From NCBI RefSeq assembly GCF_963678635.1, contig NC_087065.1:42409430-42473429 (forward strand): a stretch of DNA of 64,000 nucleotides, in the 5' to 3' direction. Shown here piece after piece: positions 10,571 to 22,200 of this stretch. The DNA is from Symsagittifera roscoffensis (Eukaryota > Xenacoelomorpha > Acoela > Convolutidae). Position numbers and translations under genes: made by a program. The first letter of the stretch is position 1. Each line of letters starts with the position of its first letter. The notes under the pieces are model-generated. The model searched no databases. It had not been told where the DNA came from and worked only from the letters and a program-made list of their open reading frames with translations.

Positions 10571-11395
10571 GCAAATACAAGTCAATCACCAAAGAGCGCC
10601 ACACCGCGTTGACCCCTGAGAAAGAATGATCCGCAACTCCAAACATGTTTGCGGCAACGTTAGGTGCCCGTAAATTGATCAATCTATTTGGAAGAAACAT
10701 CCATAAACTCTAAAGAGTTTACAGCAGCAGGGCTGTGGCTCCTAAATTTGAAGCACTCACGCCTTATTGTTGTCGGCTTAGCAATGCAAGCTTAACGTAT
10801 TTATTTTTAAGTGACGAAAGTTGTGATATTAAAAATGATTCATGCACTTAAAACTATTCGCGAATGCACTTTCTGGCGGAAGGAGTTTGACCTATCACTC
10901 AACATGCACAAAAATGACGCCCTCTGCACAACCGCTAGCCTTAACTGGCAATTTTTTTTTCGCGTAGTTGAGTCGAACAGCGTAAGCGGCTATTAATCGC
11001 TCGCCCGTATCTTCTCGATGATCAGTGTAAGATATGCTGTCGCCCGATCTACCTTTTTGCTAGCCTTCTCTGGCATGTTTGATCACCGTTTTGCTTACCA
11101 GTCCTCTCGTCAAATTGGCCTGGCCGTTTTTCTCAGGTAATAAATTTCTTCTCTGCATAAACGTACATACATGCAGTTTTAGCACCAAAGAGGATAACCG
11201 ACAGACAAATTATACATTTAATTAGTTGCCCTTTCTCAGACAGGTAGCAAATGATAACATATTTCAATCGCACACGTATGGCGATAGACAACGTCCCAAT
11301 TTTATGTGTTCGTAATTACAAACAGAAGCTCAATTAGAAAAATAACTTTTCTATTTGATTCTCACAAGTTAGAATATTGTCTTTAAAATATGCAC
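10571..11395. other. Intergenic, nothing recognised
   Basis: AT-rich sequence with scattered short open frames. I see no domain, RNA gene or repeat that I can support. Confidence 0.5.
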
Positions 11396-11399
11396 AAAG

Positions 11400-12130
11400 T
11401 CTTGGATAGAAGCACTTGAGTCCAAATTAGAAGGGATCAAATTCGACTTTTCAGATGGTTATATAAGATGTCTCCTCTAACTTTCAATGATTTGTGGGCA
11501 AACTTAGTTTTGACTGGCTTTGAATATAAAAGGTTCCAATCACTTGATCTGGTTTTACGGTTATTTGCATTTTCAACAAAAATTTTTGAAACGTACTCTG
11601 AGTTCAAACAAGAATTTGTTTTTTTTTAATGAAAACTTAAATAGATCATATATCTGCAACTTTTAGACATCTAAAGTTTTGTCCTCGACAAAAAGTTGAT
11701 CGCTAGATTCAAATTTGCTTTTAAAATTAATGGACCTTAAGCAATTTTTTGCAGTAGCTTGATTTTGCTTAAATCAGTTTTTTTTGCGCAATCATAAACC
11801 AAAATTCCATATTATTTTAAGTTTAATATACCAGTCATAAAAAACGCAGTAGCAGAGATTTGTTTAAGAAGTATCTGAGTCTAAACGAAAGCCCCGCTAA
11901 TGCGGACGCAGCTGAACGAATATAATTGATGTGAGACTTAAAAGAAAGTTTATTGTCAACATGTAAGCCAAAATTTTAACACGTTTTTGACTTGCAATAC
12001 TAACAACGTCAGGTAAAAAGTAAAGAGCTGAAGATGAGTTTTTGAAAGCTATTATATGACATGTATTTATCTCAATATTCTAAGTAAGTTTAAGGTGAAA
12101 AATATTAGCGCTTAATTTACGTGAAGTTAA
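11400..12130 (-). pseudogene. Non-LTR retrotransposon (LINE) reverse transcriptase C-terminal remnant
   Basis: Reading the minus strand from about 12,000 downwards gives GLHVDNKLSFKSHINYIRS, SALAGLSFRLRYFLNKSLL, YGILVYDCAKKTDLSKIKLL, FVEDKTLDV and KLQIYDLFKFSLKKN, then TKFAHKSLKVRG near 11,480. This is the thumb and C-terminal region of CR1/Jockey-group non-LTR elements. At least six stops and several frame changes interrupt it, and the catalytic palm and endonuclease are not visible. It is an old 5'-truncated copy. Confidence 0.8.
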
Positions 12131-14550
12131 CTTTGAAATAAGTAGACATATACTTTTATTATTTTAATTCTTTAGCTTGACTTATAGGCAAAGCATGATG
12201 GAGCGATTGACCTCGTTTTGAATCCTCCATCTACTGGGTTTATATAATGATTTATAGAATTCATAAAATGAAAGAAGCTGATTTTATCTCCAAATAACTA
12301 CCTGTTCCTATCGGTTAATCTTAGTGATTAGCAGTCAAAATCATAACAATTTCGTTGTTGGTCTCCTAACAAAGGATCGATCAAAGCTTAGTTTTTGGCC
12401 GTTTAAGTATTGCCACAAAAATTAGCAATCAAGAACTCCGAAACTTTTAGCAGTTTTTGACAATCAGCAGTGTTAACTGAAACGGCTTTATTTCATTCTA
12501 GCTTAAAATTTTCAGAGGCAAATAACAGATGGAAAACTGTACTGAGACTTAGCAAAATTGAAGTGCTATCAAATCAGAAAAGGGTGATGATTTTTCATTC
12601 AAAGCCTTGAAGTACATTTGGAAAGGAAATGTAGTTGTTAGTTAATTTAAGCAGTTTTTCTAATTCACTTCTGTTATTTCTCTATTTTTTTTATTTCAGA
12701 TACTTTATATCATTTTAAAGTGATTAACTTCAAGGCTTAGACTTGTTTCCATCAAAGTTGTTTCGAAGGTCCAGCTAACATTCAATTTGTTTTTGTGCTC
12801 AATAAAGTTTGGAAATAGTTCAAATGTGCGCTTTCTTTGCATATATATATTGTTTTTTTTGTCCAAATGTAATTTAATTGTTTATGAATTGAAAAATGGT
12901 GAAACTTATTGTTTGGAATTTTTTTTCAAGCTGAAAATTTTTTAAGATCAGATTTTTGTTTTTTTTCGCCCAAAACTGGCTACCTAAATTTAAATTACTT
13001 TAAAGTTACTTTCAGAGAAACGTAAAGATTTGAATTTTTTTGTCCAAATTTGACATTGTCATTTTTTTATTTGGTCATCTCTAATTTTAGTTTTTTTTCC
13101 TGTAAAACAAAATGTGGTTTTTTTATAATTTGCCGATTTGTATAACAATCGGAAAAAAATGTTTTTGATTTATTTTTGCTTCCAGGCAACTTTGCAATAG
13201 TTTCTTTTTTTGTTGGCTCTAAAATATTGAGGAGTAGAATCAGACTGAACTTCTTGCTAGTATGCTTTTTGATTTCTTTTTGCGACATTTTTTTCTTATT
13301 TAGTCAAAGAAAAGTTTATTCAATCAAATTTGTCATGTCAAAATCAGAGTCATTACCAACAAAAATTCAGACTCAATTAAAAATTTCAGTTTTCCGAGCT
13401 CAAATGTAAAATGATATTTAACCTCCAAAATTTTTTTTGCAAAGTTATGGGAGTTTCAAAAATACCAATTTGGCCATGCTCTGGACTAATTTATGCTTGC
13501 TTCGAAGATTTTTTCATAATGCTGAAAGTGTAGCACAAAATATTTATGCACAGAAAAATCCCCGAAGTTCAAAATTGTTCCAAATTCAATTGAGGCATGC
13601 TAATCAGTCGTAATAACTTTTTACTACTCTAACTTTTAACTTGATGTTTGATATCGTCGAATGTTTATGGTTTTCAGTATTTTTAACTACTATTTGATAC
13701 TAGATCAACCGTACAATCTCTCCCATCTAAGTGACCTACCGCAGAAGGTTGTTCCCAAGCAATGAATGCTTTCTGAAAGTTGATTCTGTATAAATTGTGC
13801 ATTTGATGCAATCGAGCAAATAAAATTGGTTCTTACATTTTTGTATACGGGATTACATTTGTATACTGTTAATTGCTTAGATTAATGGCTTAAAACAATT
13901 TGTTTTTGTTTTTCAGTGAAACCAATAATTTTGAATAAATCTAGGCTATTCTCAAAGTTAGTTCATGAAAAAAATCATATTTTCTCCCCCCTAAATCAAT
14001 TGGAGAGGGAGGGATTGTATGGTTGATCCTTGATATCGATTAAAGGGCACTTGGAACAACCTTCAGGCCTTTGCCCTGGTATATGAGCGCTCTTGTTATA
14101 CTCAATTTCTCTGCGGAGTTTAGTAGTTTCTCAATTTTAAACGATGTCTTATCTTTTAATACTTTTTTTTCTATTTTCTTGCCTTTTTAGAAATCCTTAA
14201 ATCGTTTTTGGTTGAGTTTGCGAAGTGCACATTAGCTGCGTTGCTTGTTTCCATTTTCATTTCTTATTTCATTTATCATTATTGATGCGGCGCAAAAAGT
14301 TCCCTGGATTTTTCCAGATTAAGGATTTTTTTTCGCATTAAAAGAAACAGGCGTTTTTAAGAATCAAGAACTATTACACGCTACATTGTTTGTTAGCAAC
14401 AAATTCATAACTAACTCTGTCTTTACCCAAATTTTAAAAATTAGAATAAATACTTCTGATTCAATGCTGGAAATCTGCTGAAACATCATAGTATTATGTC
14501 AGAAATTTTTTTTGAAATATTTGATGCAGCTCAAAGCGCAGCTGAAAAAG
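12131..14550. other. AT-rich intergenic sequence, no gene seen
   Basis: Long A and T runs and short open frames only. Two short blocks near 13,703-13,760 (ATCAACCGTACAATCTCTCCC and GAAGGTTGTTCCCAAG) reappear inverted near 14,010-14,064, which may mark a small element. Nothing codes recognisably. Confidence 0.45.
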
Positions 14551-14739
14551 TTTCGTTATGACCCGTACCGAGAAAATTCTTCATTTCTGACCTGAAACAC
14601 TATATCTAATCTAGTTTCTGTTCAGAATTTTTTTTTTGACATGTTTAAACAAAGCAAGGATTTTCCTAAAGTTTTTTATTTCTCATCTTAGTTCTGATCA
14701 GAAATTAGCAAAGTTTAGGCTATTTTTAGCTAGAAAAAA

Positions 14740-14813
14740 GTCTCCCGATGACGCTCAAACCCCTGACCTTTAGTTTTCTAAGCGGTTGTGCTAACCACTA
14801 GGCTACAGCCCTT
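14740..14813 (-). other. tRNA-like SINE head or tRNA pseudogene
   Basis: The minus strand reads GGGCTGTAGCCTAGTGGTTA, matching the RNA polymerase III A box in a D-arm, and about 40 bases later GGGGTTTGAGCGTC, close to a B box. The anticodon arm does not form a normal 7-base loop and the acceptor stem does not pair, so this is a tRNA-derived SINE head or a dead tRNA. Surrounding sequence from about 14,555 to 15,085 has weakly matching inverted ends (ACCCGTACCGA and the complement of TGGGTACGGGGT). Confidence 0.5.
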
Positions 14814-16024
14814 GCTGATGCGTGCTAGTTTGAGCAAAATAACACTTGTTATAACAAGTAGTAGTTTGCATTGTATTGCTTCTGTGATTGTGTATATTCG
14901 AAGCATGTTAATCTCGTTGCGGTTGAGCAGTGAACTGATTTCTGGCTATTTTTTTCTAGAAACTGTTGATTTCTAAACTAGAAAAGATATAGATCATTTC
15001 TGCGCAGAAAATACGAGAAAACTAGCCTAGATAATCTATAAAAAAATTCTATCTAGAAAAACAGCCTCCGTTGGGTACGGGGTGAATTGTTAATACAGTG
15101 TTTCATTTTAGGCTTGGGAAAGATTTGCATACCCACCTGGGATTTTGTACTTTCTTTCTAAAACGTTACCAAAAGTTGGTTCGTAATTTAGGTACATGAT
15201 TAAAAACACGTTTGTTTCCATGTGTCAAAATTAGCCGAACCAGCTTGCGTCAATGCATTTGGGATTGATTTTGTAGAATAATTTATCGAGCTCATAATAA
15301 CTTACCCGGATTGAGTTCACATTGAAAATTAGCGATAAAAAAGTGAGAAAACAGCGATCGCCATTTATGCTAAGAAGACATAAAGTTATAGGATTTTTTT
15401 CTCAGTTAAAAATTCTTATGTTTTAGCTCTGATTTTTCACAGAATCCTTACTGAAATAGCCCTAAAACATCACAGGTTTAGCTATGCAAAAAAACTCTGA
15501 ATTATACATGAATTAGAAGTAAGTCATTCATAATTGACTTGAATGCTAAAAATACACCATAAAATAAAAATTGATTTTCGCACTTTTAGTCGAAATTTTC
15601 TCAGCATTTAATTTCCTCAAATGTATCATTGAAGATCATTTGAGTCGTGATTACTTTTTGTTGAACACGGACAAATCAAGTTTGTTCTGCAAATAACAAA
15701 AGTTGGGCCATAAATGCGAAACTACAACACAACATATGAAACCTCGTCATATTTGAATGAATGTTCAACCATTGCCTAAGCTCATTTATTACTTTCATAA
15801 TAATTGCTAAATTAATGCTACTTTAGGTCACATACAGTGACTACGAACCTTCTTGCTTTAAATGTAACTGATCTTAATTTTCAGTGTTCTACTGTCGTAT
15901 AGTTTGCCATACTTGACTTTCACTCTGAAACTCACTCTGACGTTAAGTTTAAAGTTAACTCAATGAGCGATCGGCTAGTTTGGACGCTGAGAACACTGAA
16001 ATCCTTTAGAGTTAGTTCAAATCT
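14814..16024. other. Intergenic region upstream of phospholipase D
   Basis: It should hold the promoter and 5' untranslated sequence of the phospholipase D gene that follows on the plus strand. I see no clear TATA box placed before a defined start site and no further coding exon, but non-coding first exons could lie here unseen. Confidence 0.4.
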
Positions 16025-16232
16025 ATGGCAACTGTGAAAAAACAGTTTTCGTTTAAAAGCCAGCATGGATCTGAGCTGGAAGCAAGCAACGACAGTTTGG
16101 GGTTCGGGCAGTTTTTTAACGACTCAGATACGAATTGTGACCTACAGGACCCTCAGTTATTTGGAACAACAGCTTTCAATAATAGCAACGAACACAATCA
16201 GTCACAACAGCATTCAAATGCTGCTTCAAGTG
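16025..16232 (+). CDS. Phospholipase D exon 1 (N-terminus)
   Basis: Starts at ATG 16,025 and encodes a Ser/Asn/Gln-rich, probably disordered leader ([14 protein letters not shown] ...). The donor GTTAGA leaves phase 1, and G plus CA from the next exon makes an Ala codon. No known domain is seen, and assignment rests on position, an open frame and matching splice phase. A further upstream exon is possible. Confidence 0.65.
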
Positions 16233-19200
16233 GTTAGATTTTGCCGATGAACTGCTTTATTTTATTCCAATTGAAGGTCAGACTGAGGTCAGACTTATCA
16301 ACAATTTTGTTTTCGCCATACGAAAAATATTTCGAAAAGCATTTTCAAAAAATATGACAATTTTTTTAAATTAAAATTTCGCTATTCTCATAAATATCAA
16401 GCTAATTAAGAGTCGATGAACGTAGTTGTAATGATTTTTTTGTTTCAGGAGAAATTTTTACTCTTTCTTTATTTGACTTTTGATTTCTTCTTAAACTCAG
16501 TTCATTTCCTTTGTTAAAAGGAAGGCAGCTCCACTATCGAACAGCAAAAGTATAAAGGTCACGAAAAACGCGATCGCCACCAAGTTTGGAAGTTGAACTT
16601 AAATTTTAGATTTACCAGCGAAACAAAAAAATTATTTATAGATCAGATCCAGTTTACTCAAATTTTATCAAAATGTGTCAGTCATAAACTGTTCTAAGAG
16701 TTTAAAGAGCTTGAAGGCTATTTATTTATTTTCTTTGACGTTCGAAAGTTGAATTTTTTTTCATAAAACAAGTCAGTTTTTGTTCTGTTTAACTGCGTTC
16801 ATTGATTCTTTATGTTTATTAACTTCGTTTTCAAATGGAGTTAAAAGCATTACAGCAATATATCGAAAAAAATAATCAAAGATAACGGTACCAAAATAAC
16901 GCAAAAATAACGCTACTTTAAGATAACCAAAAATATTGCTACCAAAACAACCCAAAATAAATGCTACCAAAATAAATAGCAAAAAATATTTCAATCAAAC
17001 TGAGTTAATTCTCTGTAAGCGTAATTTTTTAGCAAAAATTACCGAAGATGACCTAGAGGTTACAAGTGAGTCGAGAGATGTTGTGCCAGATGAGCTGCCT
17101 TCAGAGGGCACTAAGCGCTTACAAGCATTCAAAAGGCAACACACATACTGGACTTCGGTCAATGAGGCCACATCGATGCATCAAAACAATCTGGACTATC
17201 TAGCCCTCTCAGAAAATCGGATCCATTACGACTATGGGTCCAGTGACAGTGCCTCGACATCCAGGGAATTAAATCCGGTGTCTCGGTGGTCCAACCGGTT
17301 GGGTTCAATTCCAAGAAAGGTCAAGGGATCTCTGTTGCACAAATCGTATTCTGTTAGAGAACATCCCGATGTCAGAGAACGGAGAACTCAGAACCAAACT
17401 CTACTTAGAAGATGCGATTCGCTGACGACAAGAACGAAAGAGCGGTACATAATTTTGATACTTCTGGTGTTATTCATCTTTGTAAACAAGTTTTAAAAAA
17501 TTATTTTTGTTGTAGATGCTATGGGTCACAGTAGATTTTACAGTAGACTTTTTAGGTCAAGATATACAAACAATTTCATTAGCAATGGATCATTACCCTG
17601 ACGACTTCTTTTTTTAATGTATTTTTTTTTTGGATTTTGAGACAGATCTCAGCTATTTTATAAATCGTGTTGTTGAACTTAAAACAGAAATGTATCGTCG
17701 AGAACACGGTTGAGATCTTTGAGCTAAGGTTTTATAACTGTTTGTGACGTTTGTATTAGTTGACTGAGATTTTTGTTTGATGAAATGCGTCAATCAATTG
17801 GTATTCAAATTCAGGAATACTGCAGGAATACAAATCGAAAGTAAAAGTATATTTATCAACCGTTAATGTCCATTGTTCTAGACCTCGATCAGGAATCAGT
17901 ATAGACCAATTGTTTGAGGGTACAAAACGAGCTACTCCCGAGTACAGAGTAACAACAGACGACGATGACAACAGAAGTGTTCACACTCTAGACCCGAACG
18001 ACCCCAGCGAGCAAATTGTGAACGAAGTGTCGACCGAAGACACCGAGATGCCATTGTTTCCGACTTACAAGGGGATCTTCTCTCGGGACTTGAGGAAGCG
18101 TGCGACTGTTTTCGGCACTGAGGCTCCGGAGGTGACCGAGGTGTCATTCAGTTTCGATAGTGACTTGAGGTATATCAGGCCCCATACAAAGGAGTTCAAA
18201 GACAGAGTGTCCCGCATCATGTTAGTGTTTAACTTAAGCCTAATCCTTGTTTAATTGCCAAAGTTACGCTGTAGCCTTGTTAGTGCAATTTACGACACCT
18301 TGATTGACTATCAAAAAGTGAACATTCATTGGTAATTTTCATAAAAACTTCAACTTCTTTTAATCAGTCAAAGCAATTTGCCAAAGTAATTATGCTTGCA
18401 ATTAGCAAGCGTTATCAAATCGAGTTTAGACTTTTTTCGGGTTAACATCTAGTTTAACAGAATCGGTTGAATCACTATGCAGCTGACATGCTCAATTTTA
18501 TGAAAATTCAAATTTAACTACTGGATGGGTACTAGTCACTAACGGGTAGTTTCAGGGGGACTAACAACTTTTTAAAGTTTTTTACAAAATCATTTTTTTT
18601 CGGCCCAACTGGTGTCTGCTCAAAGATTATTGGCCTTGTTACTGCTTCATAAATTTTGTTCAGTTGCTAATTTGAATTTCAAGTGCCATGCTTGGCTTGT
18701 TTGCCTAGAATTCCAGTTTGATAAAAACAGGTATTATGCAAATGTATAGAATTGGGTTTTTTATTATTTTTTTTGAGACGCTTCGGAAAATTATATCACT
18801 TTTTGCAAAAAATTTAGCTTTGTCTCAAAAAACCTTCTACCGATTTTCAAAAAAGAGCTATCCATAGAAACACCGCCGACGTACCTCATTTGATTACAAG
18901 CATACAGTGGCGTGCGCATGAGCTTTTCGAAGTTTTGCCGGAGCGTTTTTAAAATCCTATTTTGCCAAAATTTTCTGCGCCACTAGCAAATTTTTGGAAA
19001 TAAGACCTTTTGGAAATGTTGGCTCAAAAATTGGCGCCTTAAATGAAATTTTAGCTGATCAACTAAAAAGGCTAGACGGAATTGCAACGCTGCTGCAAGC
19101 ATAATAACGTTCCCCTCTTCCCCTGATTCTGATTAAATTCTGTCTGCTGTTGGCTGCTTCAATCTTGACCTATCTAGACGACTTATCTAGATGACCTACC

Positions 19201-22200
19201 TAGATGAACTATTTAGATGACCTGCTGAATAAATTAGTTTCACAAATTTGTATTTTATCCCTTATTCTAAAGCATCAAGCATAAAAATTTGATTGCTCGA
19301 GAACAAAGAGAAAGTCTGATACTTTTGTAAACAACTTAAAAATGTCCGCCAAGATTTTCTAAAAACGAAAAAGAATCGGTAATATGTTACAATAGGTAGC
19401 AACTTTGAGCATAATATAGTCATTTGTTTTCAATTTCTTGTACATGCTATTTAGATAGTTTTTGCTTACAAATTTACTGTTCCAGGTGGAATTTAAATCG
19501 AAAATTCAAATTTTACATTTCTTTTGCAAAAATTTTGGCCTTTAAAAAATTGAAAATACAGTTTGAACTATAAAAAAGACTGGTCCAGCTAATTTAATCA
19601 AATCTGCCTCCTATTGTGATAGATCACTCGAGAATCAAATTTTTGTCAATCAAACCGTGTCAAAATGCTTTTTTTTCAAAACCTTTGATTTGCAAAATGA
19701 GGGTTTCGAAAAGAGGTGTAAAATGCGGCTCCAGAATTTATTTAGGTTTAATCATCCGTAGCTGGGCGTAAGTTTATCATAGGACCCGTGTCGAGGTGTT
19801 CGACTTATGTTTCAATCGAATTCGGTCGAACACAAGGATATTGTTCAACCCAAAATCCATCTTCGAAAACAGACTTTTTGGCCCAACATAGATTAGAAGC
19901 ATATTTGAAAACATGGTCGAAATGTAGTCGAACACCATTTCGAATCTAGTCGAACAATAAGTCGAACAAAAAGTGTGGTCGAAACATAGTCGACACTATT
20001 TTTATTCGTAGTCGAGCGCTATGTCGAACATAAAGTGTGATCAAAAACATACTCAAAAACAAAATCGAACACAAAATTGAAACATTTTGACTGATAAGGT
20101 CGAAAATTTTATCGAAACAAAATTTATCAGAATTTCGAAACATTTTTGGACGCAATATTGAAACACTCGATAACTATATCGAAATCTACTCCAACATAAG
20201 CTCGAAACCTAATAGAACACTATCTAAACTAGCTGAAACAAGTTTGGAATTCGGTTTTTTATTGAATTTTTTGCCTACAAATGCGCAACTCAGATGCAAA
20301 TAGCAGAGACATCCAGTATATAAGTGTTTTTAATAAGCAAAAACGTAGCCAATTTAAGTGAAATTGGTCGAAATGTAGCATAATTGGGTCAAGCACAGTC
20401 GAGAACATTTTTTCTTTGGTCGAGTCGGTCGAATCATAGTCAGTGTGGGTCGAATCGGTCGAAACATAGGACGCTGGAGTCGAATACAGTCCAACACACT
20501 TTACTTTCAGCCGAATCGGTCGAAACGTAACTAGTTTGAGTCGAACACAGTCGAGCACATTTTACTTTCAGTCGAGTCGGTCGAAACATAGCTATTTTTG
20601 GTAGAGTCGGTCAAAACATAGTTATTTTTGTTTGAGTCGAACGAACACCTCGACCCGGGAAAGACTCTTTGGGTGGCCAGGGTTTGAGATGACTTATCGA
20701 TGAATAGCGATTGTATGTTCGCTCCTCCCTTAAGGCGTATTATACTGAAGTATTGTTTGAGTTGATATGCTTCGCTGGATTGCTGCAAACAAACAGCTTC
20801 TACCACGCATACATCACATGCGGGAGTTTGTTTCAGAAAACGTCCTCTTTTAGGGTTGGCATTGTCCTTCGACATGGAGATACGATCTGGAAAGTGAATA
20901 AAAGCTACTCCGAAGTAACCAGTCTTCACAGGAGTCTACTGGCTGCAAGGGCTAAGTCTAAAGTGAAGCAGCTAGCCCACAGGGCCACAGATACCAGCAG
21001 ATCTTTTCCAGAATTACCCAACATCAACAGACTCACTTACGGAGGACCCGGAGATTCTAATTCTTCTAACTTCGGAAATGTAAGACACGTTCGGATAAGT
21101 TCAGATTGTTCAAATTAACTATTTTTTATCAGAGAAAAAGTAAACAATAATTATGGTAAGACATGAATTGAATGTAAGCTGCAAAATCTAAAAAAAATTG
21201 CTAAAAAGGTAAAGCGATGGCACTTATTATTGTTGTCAACCGATGAAACTGCTTTGGGCAGTTTTTTTTGGGCAGAAAAAAATATCGTATATTTCAAAAT
21301 GAGACAAAAAATAATTTTAGGAACTCAGAAAGTTTCAAGACGAACTTTGGCTCTACTTAAAACAACTTATCGCGTTCCACTCAAACGAGACAGCGACCTT
21401 CAGGTTTCTGCAGTGCTCCTTCTTTTCCTTCATTAAAGATATTGGCCCGAAACAGATCGAAACGACAGTCAAAGGCAGAAAAACAAGACACGAGAAAATG
21501 TTCTGCCGACGTACGTTCAAGCTATCCGGGTGGCTCCTTCTGAAAGATTCGTGCCTAATTCACGCCGTGGGTGCCCGAGTAATTGACGTACTTCTTGTAG
21601 ATCGGGCTTTTGAAATAGAGAAACTAGCCAGCAATCGGCTCCGAGTCAGAAACATGAACAAAATATCCGACTATCAGGTGTACAACAAACAAGTCGAACC
21701 GTGGTACGAATCGCTTATACGACTCAAAAACACATGTGAATACGCCAACATTGAACATTTGCCAAACAGTTCTTTCGCCCCCGAACGACCAAATAGTCGT
21801 TGCATGTTTTTCATCGATGGCTTTAAATACTTCCAGTCCTTATATCATGCACTAATGAGCGCACGGGAGGAAATTTTTATCACAGATTGGTGGCTCACGC
21901 CTCAGTATTATCTTATAAGGAAGTATGACCGGAACAACGTTCACAAATTAGATCCCAAGTATAGACTTGACAATGTTTTGGCCACTAAAGCGAAAGAGGG
22001 GGTTCGTATTTATATCCTTCTATACAAGGAAATTAAATGGGCAGTCGGATTGCAGAGTAAACATGCGAAGAAGGTGCTGACGTCAATGCACCCGAATATC
22101 AAGGTCATGCGCCATCCTTATATTGGAACCCATATATTATGGGCACATCATGAGAAGCTGGTGATTGTGGATCAGCTGGTAGCTTATGTCGGGGGAATTG

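Noticed and set aside
13700-14065. Inverted element suggested by matching blocks at 13,703-13,760 and 14,010-14,064
   Set aside because: The two blocks are each inverted but not in mirrored order, so they do not form terminal inverted repeats; the signal is too weak to call.
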